A DNA stretch of 64,000 bases from Pseudomicrostroma phylloplanum (lineage: Eukaryota > Basidiomycota > Exobasidiomycetes > Microstromatales), in assembly GCA_039545275.1 (NCBI GenBank), contig BCHS01000012.1:124001-188000 (forward strand). Reading direction: 5' to 3'. The notes beneath the pieces were generated by a model, which had not been told where the DNA came from, made no database searches, and was given only the letters and a program-made list of their open reading frames with translations. The translations under genes were made by a program, and so were the position numbers. Positions 44,177-55,134 of this stretch are shown piece by piece (position 1 is the first letter of the stretch; each line of letters begins with the position of its first letter).

Positions 44177-45343
44177 TCAGAACATGCAGTCCAGGCACAT
44201 GTCTTCTGCGAGACAGCAGCAGCACATTCCGGCGAGACAGGCGAGACAGCCTGTACCGGCTCCGGCTCCTCCTCCCTTCTTCGGCGGTGGTTGCTGGACG
44301 TAGACCTGGAGACAGTAGGAAGGTAGTCGTCGGGACGAGTGGGAAGTGGGTCAGCTTCGGTTCCCTGCGCGATTACAGCCTGCTCTGAGCATCCTGCAGT
44401 CTACTAGGCAAGACCCAACGGCCCGGACTCTCTCCTTTCATGACTGCCGCTTTCCTCGTCCGCCTCTCCTCTCCTCTCCTCTCATCCCCCTCGGAGCTGT
44501 ATCGCGCTACTCACCGGCTGGGCTTGCGGTTGAGGGTAGTATCCCTGCTGTCCTCCTCCGTAGGCCTGCTGTGGTTGCTGAGGTGGGTAGTAGCCCTGTC
44601 GAGCGGAGCGAGGAGGTGAAGCGAATCAGCAAAAGGTCCTATGTACCTCCAGCTAGCGCTCCTCTGTTCCCGTTCTCTTGTGGGAAGAGGTAGAGACCTT
44701 TGCCCCTGATGAAACTCACTCCCTGCGGTGCCCCATATCCGCCCTGCTGAGGGTATCCTCCCTGCTGGGGGTATTGACCTCCTTGCGGTGGGTAGTAGCC
44801 CTGCTGTCCGCCTCCACCTCCGTAGTACTGTCAGGGGAGGGATTGTAATAAGGCCGAGTGTGGCGAGAGAGAGAGATGCGTAGGGTCAGTGGCTGTGCAA
44901 GTGAGCGAATGGGTGGGTGGCGCATTGGACGAAAGACGGCCTGCGTGAACCACAAGGACGTCTGATGATAGGTCCTACTTCCTGGGTCCCTGAGCAAAAG
45001 TACTACCAGGCAGACAATCGCCTATCAATGCCTCGATGGGCGTGCAGACGACAGCTGCAGCTATCCGCTACCAGCGCTCGGAGCTTTTACCCTAGCCAAG
45101 CCAAGCAAGACCAGAGGTGTCTGCACCAGCTCGCTCTGCGCTAGAGGCGTCGCTATCTCCTGCGAACTAGTGTCCATAGGAGCAGCAGTTGCTCGAGCTT
45201 GCATTGAGCCTCATCGCCTCGGACTGCGATGCCACCATCATCTCCTTCTCCTCCGCCCTCGCTGCTCTCCCTTACTATCCCATCTAGCCATCTTCGCCCA
45301 GTCCGACAGTCAAAGCAGTGCAACTCACGTCCTTGTTAGCCAT
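44177..45343 (-). CDS. Small CYSTM-type cysteine-rich protein
   Basis: 110 residues from four exons: 45343-45329, 44827-44720, 44595-44515 and 44305-44177. The first exon encodes only MANKD and is followed by an intron of about 500 bases. The middle is made of Tyr/Gln/Gly/Pro repeats (QGYYPPQGGQYPQQGGYPQQ and similar). The C-terminus GTGCLACLAGMCCCCLAEDM followed by CLDCMF is the cysteine-rich tail module (CYSTM), with six or more Cys in a short hydrophobic segment. Such proteins attach to the plasma membrane, probably by palmitoylation, and are linked to stress tolerance in fungi and plants. The coding length (333 bases) and every junction phase are consistent. The protein is too short and too spliced to appear as one open frame. 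Confidence 0.88.
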
Positions 45344-46318
45344 CGTGTATAGTCGTGTTCGTTGAAGTAGCGAGATGTAGTAGTCCAAGTGTGCGTGTGC
45401 GTGTGCGTGAACAAATATGAGTGGCCAGTAGGTAGGTAGGTAGGTAGGATCAAAAGGGGCGATGGCGCCGTCGATGGCGATGCGATGCGCCTGACGGGCA
45501 AAGCGAGAGGAGCGTGGAGGTTCGTCATGTCTCTCTGCCTGCCTGCCTGCCTGCGCCGCCCTGCGCCCGCCGCCTTCCGCCTTGGGCCTTGGCTCTATCC
45601 GTTTCGAGCAGGCCAAGGCAAAGGCAGGGCTCCAGTGCGGTGCAGTGCAGCAGTGCAGCGCACGCTCACGCTGAGCACACGCACGCTCCCTCCGCTTGCC
45701 GGGTCGGCAAAGCGAGGCGAAGGTCTGAGCTCAAAGCTCAAAGCCCAAAGCCCGCGCCTGCGTCGGCTCTTCGGGCATCGGGCATCGACCGTTCGCCATC
45801 CCAGAGGTAGCCGACACATACCCGCTTCAATTCGTAGTTCATGCAAATCAGGCTTCACGCACGCACACACACAGACAGTCGTCGTCTCTTGGGAGTGGAG
45901 TGGGAATGTCTGATGATTGGGAGAGGGGCGTGATATGAACGAAGACACAGAAGGAGCAAAGCACTGGAGGGGGAGGGGACACGGTAGTGGTAGTGAGAGA
46001 AGGGCAGAGCGGGTACGGGCACGACTACGAGTACCACCAGCAGTGCTGCAGGTCTCCTGAAACCAGTTCAGAAGATGTACAGTCTACGACTCTGCAGAGC
46101 AAAGGGGGAAGGGAGGAACGGCGGGAGAGGTGGCAGAGCGAAGAGGGACAAAAGTCGAAAAGAGAGAAAGGGAGAGCTCAGCGCTGGCGTGAGGGAATGA
46201 GACGAGGTTGCCAGAACCTCGAGCCCTTTCTCTCGGCGAGTGCGAGCCATCTGGTAATGCTTTTCCGAACGAGTCCCTTAGTTCCAGTCGTTCTACACTT
46301 GACGTGCACCTCCTCTTT
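45344..46318. other. Intergenic region with several microsatellites
   Basis: Includes GTGCGT repeats at 45388-45410, (GTAG)n at 45428-45449 and (CTGC)n at 45535-45554. Some lie in the CYSTM gene's upstream region. No gene is supported. Confidence 0.55.
45428..45449. repeat. (GTAG)n microsatellite
   Basis: Five tandem GTAG units just upstream of the CYSTM gene. Confidence 0.9.
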
Positions 46319-48382
46319 CTAGGACTCGATGGACCACTCGATCTTCAGAACACCCAGGTCCATGTTGGCATCGGCCAGTGCGCTGAAGAGGCCAGTGGAC
46401 AGGTCCAGCGATTGGCTCTCGCATCCTGGGCAAGTGTCGGCAATGGTGGCAGTCTGTGTGTTGCCATTGGCAGTGTTCTTGATCGTCACCTTCTTGCCAC
46501 AGAGGGAGCTGGACATCATGCTCTCCGTCACTGCCACGATCATTGCAGAGTCGGAGTTCCAGTTGCCACAGGAGCCAGCATTGCCGTTCTGAGTGTACCA
46601 GGTGGCCTGACCGCTGTACTCGTACGATCCGCTGCTCGAAGCCGAAGAGGACGAAGCGGCAGCGGACGACGAGGTCGAGCTAGCAGACGACTTGCTGTGG
46701 TGGCCCTTGGTGGAGGTCGACGAGGCGCTCGAGGAGGGGGCGGCAGTGGAAGACGAAGAAGCAGAAGACTTGGACGAGGAGCTGACGGCGGCGAGCTTGG
46801 CGAGGGCGGCAGAGGAAGAGGCAGCGGTAGAGCTAGATGACGCGGCAGAGGAAGAGCCAGAAGAGGTCTCGTCATCGTCTTCCTCATCGCAGTCTTCCTC
46901 GTCATCATCCTCGTCATCATCTTCTTCCTCGCAATCCTCGTCGTCATCGTCATCAGTAGAGGTGCTGTCACTAGAGCCAGAGCCAGATCCAGAGCCAGAG
47001 CTGGAACCAGAGCCACTGCTCGTGCTCGTGCTAGTGCTAGTGCTACTTGAGCCCGAGTCGTCGTCGTCGTCGTCGGTGCTGGCGGCGAGGTTGTTGTTGG
47101 CAACAACAGTGGTGCTCGAGCCGCCGCTGCTGCTGCTCGAGTCGCTGTCATCGTCACTGTCATCGTCGCTGTCGTCATCGCTGCTCGAGTCGGAGTTGTC
47201 ACTGGAAGTGGTGTCATCGCTGCTGGAACCCGAACCAGAACCAGAGCCACTAGAGGTGCTTGCAGTCGACGTCGAAGTCGACTCGTCGTCATCATCATCG
47301 TCCTCCTCTTCCTCCTCTTCACAGTCCTCCTCATCGTCATCCGTCGAAGTGGCAAGCTTGTTCTTGGCGGTGGCAGAGGCAGAGGCAGATGAAGAAGTCG
47401 ACGAAGAAGACGAGGACGCGTCGGTCGAGCTGGACGCCTTAGTCGAAGTCAAGGAAGTGCTGGACGAGTGGCGGTGGTGAGTCCTGGTCGAAGTGGCGGT
47501 GGAGTTGCCAGTCGAGGTGGCAGTCGAGTTACCAGTCGAAGTCAGGGAAGTAGACGAGTGCCTGTGGTGGTGCGTACTGGTGGAAGTGGCGCTAGTCGAG
47601 TTGCCCGTAGCGGAGGCACTGTCAGTAGAGGACGACGCAGCCTTCGAAGAGGTCTTGGTCGAGCTGCTGCTGCCGTCGCTGCTGCTGTCGGTCGAAGAGG
47701 CAGAGTCGGAAGTCGTGATGACGGGCTTCTTGTTCTTTCCCAGGGCCTGTCCATCGGCATTCCACCAGTAGATGCCTCGCGCACGGTCGCTGGCAGATGC
47801 CGCAGTCAGATTGCTGGTAGCGGCGGCGGAAGTGGCAGAAGACGAGGAGCTAGAGGAGGAAGTGCTGCTTGAGTCGGACTTGGTCGAGGTTGCCTTCGAG
47901 CTGGAGCTGGAACTGGAGCTGGAGCTCGAGTCGTCGTCGTCGTCGCCGTTGCTGTCGGAAGAGTCGTCGTCGTCACCGCTGGTGTCATCGTCGTCGTCTT
48001 CGTCGGCCTCGTCGTTTCCACTGTTATCGCTAGTCGAGGTGCTCGCGCTGCTAGAGCTCGACTTGGTGCTCGACGCGTCAGCCTCGGAGGAGGTGGCGGC
48101 GGCAGTGGACGAAGAGCTAGTAGCAGATCCACTGCTACCGTCTTCAGAGTCCTCGCCGTCATCTTCGGACGCTCGGGCATTCAGGACCCTCGAGAGTCTC
48201 CTCTTGTGCATCCTAGCCGCACCAGCGGGGACGGCATTCCTCTTGATCACATCATTGTCAAAGGTGCGGCGAGCCAGCTGCTGCTGATGTTGTTGGGCCA
48301 AAGCCTGTTGGGGCGCGAAAGAAGACGCAGCCAGCGCCACTAGGGCGAGTGTAAAGGTGAGGGACTTTGCGATTGGGGCCAT
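46319..48382 (-). CDS. Secreted Ser/Asp-rich protein with C-terminal RlpA-like double-psi beta-barrel
   Basis: One exon, 687 residues. It begins with a signal peptide (about residues 1-29, TLALVALAASSFAPQQALAQ), then dibasic sites (LARR, DVIKR, MHKRR) that could be Kex2 cleavage points. About 480 residues follow of Ser/Thr/Asp/Glu low complexity, probably O-mannosylated and highly extended. The last 100 residues form a compact domain: GQATWYTQNGNAGSCGNWNS, then MIVAVTESMM, CGKKVTIKN, ATIADTCPGCESQSLDLSTG and LFSALADANMDLGVLKIEW. This is the expansin/barwin-like double-psi beta-barrel with the conserved Asp and paired Cys. Similar fungal proteins act at the cell wall or are secreted at host surfaces. 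No carbohydrate-binding module is seen. Enzymatic activity cannot be inferred. Confidence 0.9.
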   Translation of the reverse strand: MAPIAKSLTFTLALVALAASSFAPQQALAQQHQQQLARRTFDNDVIKRNAVPAGAARMHKRRLSRVLNARASEDDGEDSEDGSSGSATSSSSTAAATSSEADASSTKSSSSSASTSTSDNSGNDEADEDDDDDTSGDDDDSSDSNGDDDDDSSSSSSSSSSSKATSTKSDSSSTSSSSSSSSATSAAATSNLTAASASDRARGIYWWNADGQALGKNKKPVITTSDSASSTDSSSDGSSSSTKTSSKAASSSTDSASATGNSTSATSTSTHHHRHSSTSLTSTGNSTATSTGNSTATSTRTHHRHSSSTSLTSTKASSSTDASSSSSSTSSSASASATAKNKLATSTDDDEEDCEEEEEEDDDDDDESTSTSTASTSSGSGSGSGSSSDDTTSSDNSDSSSDDDSDDDSDDDSDSSSSSGGSSTTVVANNNLAASTDDDDDDSGSSSTSTSTSTSSGSGSSSGSGSGSGSSDSTSTDDDDDEDCEEEDDDEDDDEEDCDEEDDDETSSGSSSAASSSSTAASSSAALAKLAAVSSSSKSSASSSSTAAPSSSASSTSTKGHHSKSSASSTSSSAAASSSSASSSGSYEYSGQATWYTQNGNAGSCGNWNSDSAMIVAVTESMMSSSLCGKKVTIKNTANGNTQTATIADTCPGCESQSLDLSTGLFSALADANMDLGVLKIEWSIES

Positions 48383-48869
48383 TGTTTATGAGAGCTTGAA
48401 GAAAAGGGGAGTGAGAAGTGCTAGTGAAACAGAGGGAGGGTTGTAGATTCGTGGAACTTGTCGTCGATCTTGTATGGGCTGGCTTGCACTTGGCTTGCTG
48501 GCTGTTTCGATGCTCGATCAGATGAGAGCTTTGTGAGTGAGTATGGAAGGTGGTTGAGAGTGGGCCTGGACGTGAGATAGGAGAGACGAGATGGAGATCC
48601 GCACAGCAGATTCAATTTCGTCTATGAGATGATATGAGGGGAGAAAGAGAGACGCGAGGGTAGATTCCGTAGAGAGACAGAGGAAGGGGATCCTGGAGAC
48701 TGGAGGGGAGAGGGAGGTGACAGAAAGAGAGAGAGGAGGAAGGAGAGGTTAGTGTGATGGGATGGTAAGAGAGAACCGGGCGAGGGAATGGACGAATGTG
48801 AAGTTGACTGGGTGGGGGTGCCAGCCTGCCAGAGTGGGCCAAGACGGGGCCAGCCAAGGCCAAAGCGCA
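48383..48869. other. Upstream region of the secreted double-psi barrel gene
   Basis: Purine-rich blocks (GAGAGA) at 48640-48770. No gene is supported. Confidence 0.5.
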
Positions 48870-49017
48870 GGGGGGGGGGGGGGGGNNNNNNNNNNNNNNN
48901 NNNNNNNNNNNNNNNNNNNNNNNNNNNNNNNNNNNNNNNNNNNNNNNNNNNNNNNNNNNNNNNNNNNNNNNNNNNNNNNNNNNNNCAAGGCCAAAGCGCA
49001 GGGGGGGGGGGGGGGGA
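48870..49017. other. Assembly gap of 100 N between identical G-homopolymer flanks
   Basis: Positions 48886-48985 are N. The left flank ends CAAGGCCAAAGCGCAG plus a G run, and the right flank starts with the same CAAGGCCAAAGCGCAG plus a G run. The 100-N length and the duplicated flank suggest a scaffolding artefact at a G homopolymer. Confidence 0.9.
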
Positions 49018-49836
49018 CCAAAGGGCGATGCTGTGCCCATCGGCTGCCCTGCCTCCCTCCCTTGCTTGCTTGCTTGCTTGGGTTGACGGCTTGCATGGCG
49101 GCTGGCTGCCTGTCATGACGATGTCCCTCTTGTGCCGCCCCGCCTCTCTTGTCCGTTGTTTGTGCGATTGGCGGCGTGTCGACTGTAAGGAGGTGCGAGC
49201 GCGAGAACAACACTGCCGCCCCCTTGCCGCCTTGCAGGCGCGGGGACACTGGCCTTCTGCCTCGTCGGCCACGCGCACCGGACCCACGCGCCGGGCCACG
49301 CGCCTCCCCGTTGTGACCCATCGAAAAAGGTTTTGGCGCCGACAAGTCGCAGCAGCAGCAGCAGTGAGCCATCGGCCTTGTTGTCTTCCAGTGCTTGGCC
49401 TTCCTCCGACGCGTCCGACCGTTTGTTGATGTCCGGAGAAATGCTGCAGCAGACGCTTCTCCGGTCAGACCTCGACTGCTGCTTTTGGCAACAGGGCGGG
49501 ATGCTCGAGCTCAGACCCTGACCCTGCTGGGCTCGAAGACGAAAGGACGTAGGCGAGGCAGCGAGGGTACCTGCGGGACAAGGGCAGGACAGAGCCAAGA
49601 AGCGAAGAGGGAGGCTGCAACATGCACAAGAACAATCAGACCTTCTCATGCACTTGTAGCGATCGAAAAGCGCCCTGGCCCACGATTGCTTCATCAGCTT
49701 CGCCGCGCGATGCTGTTCCATAGACGAGTGGTTCGTATCAGATTATTCGCTCTTTGCAGCTCTAGCTTCGTGAAGACGGTAGATGCATGTCTGGTACGGT
49801 CGGAAGGTGGCACATCCGACGCATGCGTTCTTATGA
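49018..49836. other. Sequence between gap and gag-protease remnant, no supported gene
   Basis: Contains (CTTG)5 at 49061-49080. A 202-residue minus-strand frame (49113-49721) is low-complexity Arg/Ser/Ala sequence with no family features. Confidence 0.5.
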
Positions 49837-50546
49837 TCAGACGAAGAAGAATGAAAAGGTTATGACATTGGTCGACACATCAAAGGGAGAAGGGACATAA
49901 CTGCTGAGGAGTGCCTTCACGCATGTCACGGCATGATGGCCGTTAGCGTCAAGGAGGGGCACCTGCAGCGGGGCAGGGCACCGCAGACACTCTTCCAGAC
50001 ATGTTTGCGAATTGAAAGTGATAGTCGGAACTCGATGTCCAAGAAGGGTATCGTGGCGTTGCAACCAGGGTTGCTCCAAGACCATGTCGAGCCCCATTGG
50101 GGCAACGACGAAGGGGTGTACCTCATGGTGGCCTGCTATGTTGATGTTGGAGGTCACGGAATCGGTGGTCTGATCGTCATCTGAGGATGGACGCCGACCA
50201 GCTTCCGAGACACTTTGAGGGGGACTTTTGGGATCTTGAACTTGTTGACAGTCTCCTCGTTGATCAGATCCGCTTCGGATGCGTTGTCAAGGAGAGCCAA
50301 GAGAGAGACACTGTCAAGATGTAAAGGTCCGTGGCTGATTGTAACGAGGGCTGGAGCAAACATCTGCTTTCCCCACCCAGGCTCTTGGGCACTGGGGAGG
50401 ACGGCGTCGTCACCGCCTACCTTGCCTCGTTCAAGGTAGACGCGTCGACAAAAGCGCACTGTTGATGCTGATGCTGCTGGCCTTGGCGCAGAGCGCCGGT
50501 CTGAGCGGCGAGCGCAGCTTGGTGTGTCTGGATGCGATGGAGGCAC
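49837..50546 (-). pseudogene. Ty3/Gypsy-type retropepsin region, broken
   Basis: Two overlapping minus-strand frames. The first (50546-50154) contains HLDSVSLLALLDNASEADLI followed by NEETVNKFKIP, which resembles the retrotransposon aspartic protease entry LLDSGAS..FI, but the active-site D-[ST]-G is replaced by D-N-A. The second (50157-49837) contains HEVHPFVVAPMGLDMVLEQP followed by WLQRHD, the conserved protease end (F-V...D-x-V-L-x-x-P-W-L-x-x-H). A frameshift therefore splits the domain. No reverse transcriptase, RNase H or integrase follows. Confidence 0.75.
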
Positions 50547-51610
50547 TTTGTGGGTTCGATCTCCATCGGCGCAGGAGTGCTAGGGTGTCCGATGCAAAGG
50601 GCAGGATTGTAAAGAGTGGCCCTGGTGGAAGGGACAGGCGCCAATGCGATGCGTCTGATGCCGAGGCCTTCATCGACGGCAACGGCGGAGCGGACGAGGT
50701 CGCCGAGAGTCTCAAAGGCACCTACGGCCACGGCCGCTCTGACCTCGGATCTTAGGCCGAACCTGAACATTGCCTTTCTAGCCGTCTCAGGTAGGTCCGT
50801 TTCTTCTGCCAATGTGAGGAACTTCGACGCATAATCTCTAGTGGTCTCGATGTTGTGGAGCACCGCGTGCTCCATCAGCTTCATTATTCGTGTCTCAGCA
50901 CTCTCGGAGTTGCCGAAGCGAGTGCTCATCATCCTACAAAATGCAGACCAGGTTCGAAGCCACTCGGGGGCTTGAGATTCTCCCGCCTTGTAGAGCTTTC
51001 TGTTCGAGCGGATCCACTGAGAAGCCTGCCCGTTGGGCTCAAACTTCATGATTGCAATCTGGATCTTCTGACAGTCCGTCAGGGTAGGCTCTAGAAGGAA
51101 CAAGTTCTCCATGCTTTCCAGGAAGCAATCTACCGCCTTCTGGTCGAAGTTGGAGCCATTGAAGGGGAATGGTTCGGGTGGTCGGAGACCGAGACGTCGG
51201 AAAGCTGAGGCTGCACTGAGCTGATCCTCGAAGATTGATTTAGCTCCGGTGCCTTGAGTTGCCTGTAGTTGTGGGCCTTCGTAATTATGAGCTGAAGACA
51301 ATGGAGAGGCTGCTACTGCTTGCGCCTTGGCCGCAGCTGCTTCCTCCTTGGCATTAGCGACTTTCGTCAAGGCGACCTTCATTTGGGCCTCAAAGGTTTC
51401 CTTGGCGTCGCGAGAGACTTCCTCCCGCTGTGACTTGCCAGCTTCTTCCACTAGGCGCTCGATCTCGGTGCGTATCTTCTGGGGTTGATCGCCGTCGGTC
51501 GCCTTGAGGGTGAGTGCGAACAGCTGGTCTACGAGTTGATTGGGTGAGGTCATCGTGGGATGAGACTGGTCAGGAGCTTGTATTGCTTCTGCAAAGTGCG
51601 ACCAGGTCAA
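50417..51610 (-). mobile_element. Ty3/Gypsy-type Gag open frame (degenerate retrotransposon remnant)
   Basis: A 397-residue open frame. An N-terminal coiled-coil-prone Ala/Glu/Lys region (about 30-110) precedes a retrotransposon-gag-like helical domain: PEPFPFNGSNFDQKAVDCFL, ESMENLFLLEP, QASQWIRSNRKLY, WSAFCRMMSTRFGN and RDYASKFLTLAEET. The end is Gln/His-rich. The CCHC zinc knuckle expected after the capsid domain is not visible. It overlaps the broken protease frame downstream. No LTRs could be identified by eye. It may be a solo gag-protease remnant or a domesticated gag. Confidence 0.8.
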
Positions 51611-52105
51611 AGGACGGCGAGTGAAACTGGTGAGATTAGAGAGAACAAGGGTTAGGGAGCTAGTCCGGCGACTAGGAGTAGGCTCGGAAGCTGAGAGGTA
51701 GGAGTGGGGTCATGAGTCGTGGAGTAGCGGGGTGCTTGGAAGATGAGGAAGACTTCTGAGCGTCTGAGACGATGAGCGGACGTAGTAGGGAGGAAGAAAA
51801 AAAGGCAGGGGCAAGGGGCCGGAACGGAGTTGCGCCCTGACCGCGGCAAAGCGCAGCGTCTCGGAGGCAAACGGGAGTACTGTATCACATCATCCTGCTT
51901 CGCGTCGGAGTGAGTTCACCGTGGGAGGCTTCTTCCATCATTCACCGATCACCAGAGGATCACTCGAGACAAATGGGTTACGAGAGCATAGATTCGCAGT
52001 GCAACAATGTTGCGCAGTTGTTTTGTGACATCTATCGACGGACTACAAGGCTACATGTCTCTCCCAGCAATACAGCCATACCCTTTTATTGAAAATAGCC
52101 ATCAA
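51611..52105. other. Spacer upstream of the gag frame
   Basis: About 500 bases. Possible leader or LTR remnant of the element, but no matching repeat was found on the other side. No gene is seen. Confidence 0.4.
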
Positions 52106-53462
52106 TCAATGCTCTCTGGTAGCACCATCGGCGTGCTGATCAACATCCAGACTGACATTGACCTCTGAGGTGTTCGTGCCTCCTTCGTTGTCTTGTCGAG
52201 GCGAATCAGAGGTCGCGGGCGAGGTTTCTGGACCAGGACCGTCGCTCCGAGTGTGTGTCTCCGTCTGAGTCTCTGTCCCTACTCTCGTGTGTCCAAAGGT
52301 TGGCAAAGGAGTCGCTGCTGTCCCTTCGATGGGTGACCGACAGAATGGGCTCAACGTCGCAGGTGTCTCTACCGGCTGAGCAGTCCACCCAGCGCTAGGC
52401 CTGCGACGCCAAGATCGTCCAAACTCAGCCGAGTAGCGAGGCAGACTATTGTCGATTTGATACTGAGGCAAGCCTCCGGTAGGGTCACTGTGTCGACATC
52501 CTGCTCCTACTGGGATCTGGCGCCTGAAGACTTGCTCTCGCTGACATCGAACGTCTTCGGCACAGTCGCTCCTTGTCTGCACCTCGACCGTTACTGTGAT
52601 GTGATCGTCTGGATCGCCATCGCCACGTCGTTGACCTCCAGGCATAACATCGTCACCTAGCACAGGCACTGCTCTTCGTGGGACCAGATGCAAGCTTCGT
52701 CGCTCTCTTCGACGCTGCATCTCTTCTGCACTCATCTCCCTTGGAATGTCTGCAGGTGGCTGGTGAGAGGCTGTTGCTAGTCCCGTGTTCGTGCTCGCGT
52801 AGGACATGTCGGTCGCATAGTATGCACGGAACCCGATCCCCATGGGTGCTACTCCCTGCATACCTGTATGGTAAGCTGAGCTCTGAGGGTAGCTATAGTC
52901 CGGGCTCATGGGAGGGTAGATGCTCTTGAGGAGTGCTCGTGGTACCTTGCGGATGCCCAAGAGAGCGTTTGAGCCAACACTGCCAACCCGGCTTCGTGAA
53001 GGAGGACCCGTTCGAGCACCTCTCCACCAATCAAGGGTGTCCTGCTCAAAGTTGGACAGGAGAGCTGGCGAAGATACCGGTCGTGCTCGAGGGATCGTGG
53101 AGTTGGGAGATGCTGAAAAAGGCAGATTGGGGTTTGCATTCGCGTAGTAGTCAGGTCCTGGTGAAGGGGCAAGAGGGTAGGGCTGTACGGGGGCATAGAC
53201 GGCTTGATGGGGAGGAACTATGGGACTTCTCTCTGCTTCGACGTCTCGTCTTTGTGAGGCGACTACCATTCGAAGAAAGCAGAAGCTGTTGATATCGGAG
53301 TGACGTTAGGTTGGAAACGCTCGACCTTAGCAGAGCTCTTAGTAGGCTCCATCGCAACAACTCGACAGCTCTGACTCACCATAGCGCACAGACTGCGATG
53401 CCTATGCTGAGTCCAAAGAGGACCTGGTACATCACTCGTCGTATCTGATCGTTGCAGTACAT
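52106..53462 (-). CDS. Hypothetical single-pass membrane protein
   Basis: Not recognised. Two exons, 53462-53380 and 53285-52106, give 420 residues. The start MYCNDQIRRVMYQVLFGLSI is followed by GIAVCALCFCFLRMVVASQR, a strong hydrophobic segment (about residues 11-33) completed only by splicing. The basic RR before and R/QR after suggest a signal anchor. The remaining 380 residues are polar and probably cytosolic: Pro/Ser-rich with PPHQAVYAPVQPYPLAPSPG, a Tyr/Ser region, an Arg-rich RRRERRSLHLVPRRAVPVLG, and an acidic Thr/Glu-rich tail. The frame upstream of the Met is open for about 30 codons (to a TGA near 53581), so an extra 5' exon could exist. Confidence 0.65.
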
Positions 53463-54096
53463 GCCGTCCGGCGTGCTGTATGAGCGAGGTCGACAGAGGA
53501 GAGGAAGACTGCTATGCAGTGTCGAAGTAGGGGAAGACGATGGTACGGGGTGCAGATGGTGGTTCCGGCTCGACTCAGCTCATGTTCTCGCGGGAGGGCA
53601 AGAAGATGGACAGTTAGACGTTGAGGAGGGCGAAGGGCAGACGAGCACGCCAAGAAGCTCCTGCAATCCCAATCAAATCAGGCCTGAGGGGGTCGCATGA
53701 GGCCGATCGCCCTGGCAAGGGCAAGGGATGCAGCGGAGCCTCCTTTCATCCGGTACCTGAAGACCTCCAGCGCCTCCTTCCTGCCTCACACGCAGCTGTG
53801 TGCTGCCGACGGGCGGCCCTGACTAACGCAATTCGTTGCCGGCGCGGAGCGCCGTGGTCGCGTGGACCCTCACGCTTACGGTGACCTGGCTGGATTGGAT
53901 TAGGATTACAGCATGGCAGTGAAGAGATGTACGCCGGTGCGAGCGCGAGATGCTCAATCACGTCTATTTTGCCTGCCGCACAGCGGAATGAATGCAAGTT
54001 TCACTACATCGGGCGCCATGGGAATACTCATACCAATGCTCCCGCAACGCTCAGTCCCAGCGCTTTCCTCGACCACATTGCTTGTCATGTCACCAC
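53463..54096. other. Intergenic region, ETFB downstream
   Basis: About 630 bases. Open frames such as 53746-53997 (minus) have no support. Part may belong to a missed 5' exon of the membrane protein gene. Confidence 0.45.
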
Positions 54097-55134
54097 CTAG
54101 ATCCTACCCAGCTCCTTGAGCTTGCCGACCAGGGCGTCGACATCCTCGACCTTTGCTCCTCCCTCCCTCTTGGGCGGCTCGGCCACCTTGAGCACCTCGA
54201 GCCTGGGCTTGGCGTCTTCCTCCAGACCCAGGTCCTTGAGCGAGTACTTCTTGAAGGGCTTCTTCTTGGCCTTCATGATGTTCGGCAGCGAGGCGTAGCG
54301 GGGCTCTGTAGAGCATACGTGAAAGGAACTGGGAAGTCAGCCTCGCCTGTTCGCCCTAGTCTGGTCTGCCTGCTCCGAGGCAACTCCTTCCGCCACTCAC
54401 CGTTCAACCTCAGATCCGTGGTCATAACGAATGGCAATGTCGTCTTCACGATGCCCAGTCCACCATCCACCTCCCTCGTGACCTGCACCTCCTCTCCCTT
54501 CTCCAGCTTGCCCAAGAACTCCAGCTTCGAGGCAAAAGTAGCCTGAGGCCAATTGAGCTTAGCCGCCAGCATCTGTCCTGTCTGAGAGGCATCATCGTCG
54601 ATGGCCTGCTTGCCCATGATGACCAAGCCCACCTCTTCCTCCTCGCCGGCCTTTTTGATCACGGCTTGTAGGATCTTGGAGACGGCCAGGGGCTCCAGGG
54701 GACCGCCGAGGGAATTGTCGGGGATTTCCACATGGATAGCATCGTCGGCGCCCATGGCCAGGGCGGTACGGAGCACATCGGCGCTCTTAGCCGGTCCGGC
54801 AGAGACGGCCGTCTACAGCGGGTGAAGAGCGGAAACGAGCTGTCAGCCTTTTTGCTCCTTTGCAGTCCAGCCTGATCTGCGGCTTGTACCGCTGACGGCC
54901 ACTCACAATCTTCGAAACGGCCTCCTTGTGCTTCTCCCTAAGCCTGACTGCCTCCTCCACAGCAATCTCATCAAATGGGTTCATGGCATGCTTGACATTC
55001 GTGTCCACACCTTTACCGTCAGATGCCACTCGGATCTTGACTGCATAGTCGATGGTCCGCTTCACGGGGACTAGGATACGCAGAGCAGAGGAGATGGGCG
55101 TAGGACGCATCATGGTGGCTAGAGTGCCGTGCAT
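54097..55134 (-). CDS. Electron transfer flavoprotein beta subunit, mitochondrial
   Basis: Small subunit of ETF, which collects electrons from acyl-CoA and other dehydrogenases and passes them to ETF-ubiquinone oxidoreductase. Three exons, 55134-54907, 54812-54401 and 54305-54097, give 282 residues, slightly longer than the usual 250-255. Signatures: [74 protein letters not shown] (nucleotide binding), [20 protein letters not shown] and [20 protein letters not shown]. The first 20 residues ([20 protein letters not shown]) may be a short import signal. Met 8 or 9 are alternative starts. Confidence 0.95.

Noticed and set aside
46692..47480. 262-residue plus-strand frame rich in Ser and Glu
   Set aside because: Antisense image of the Ser/Asp-rich part of the secreted protein; no signal or domain of its own.
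49113..49721. 202-residue minus-strand frame
   Set aside because: Low-complexity Arg/Ser/Ala sequence without domains or splice context.
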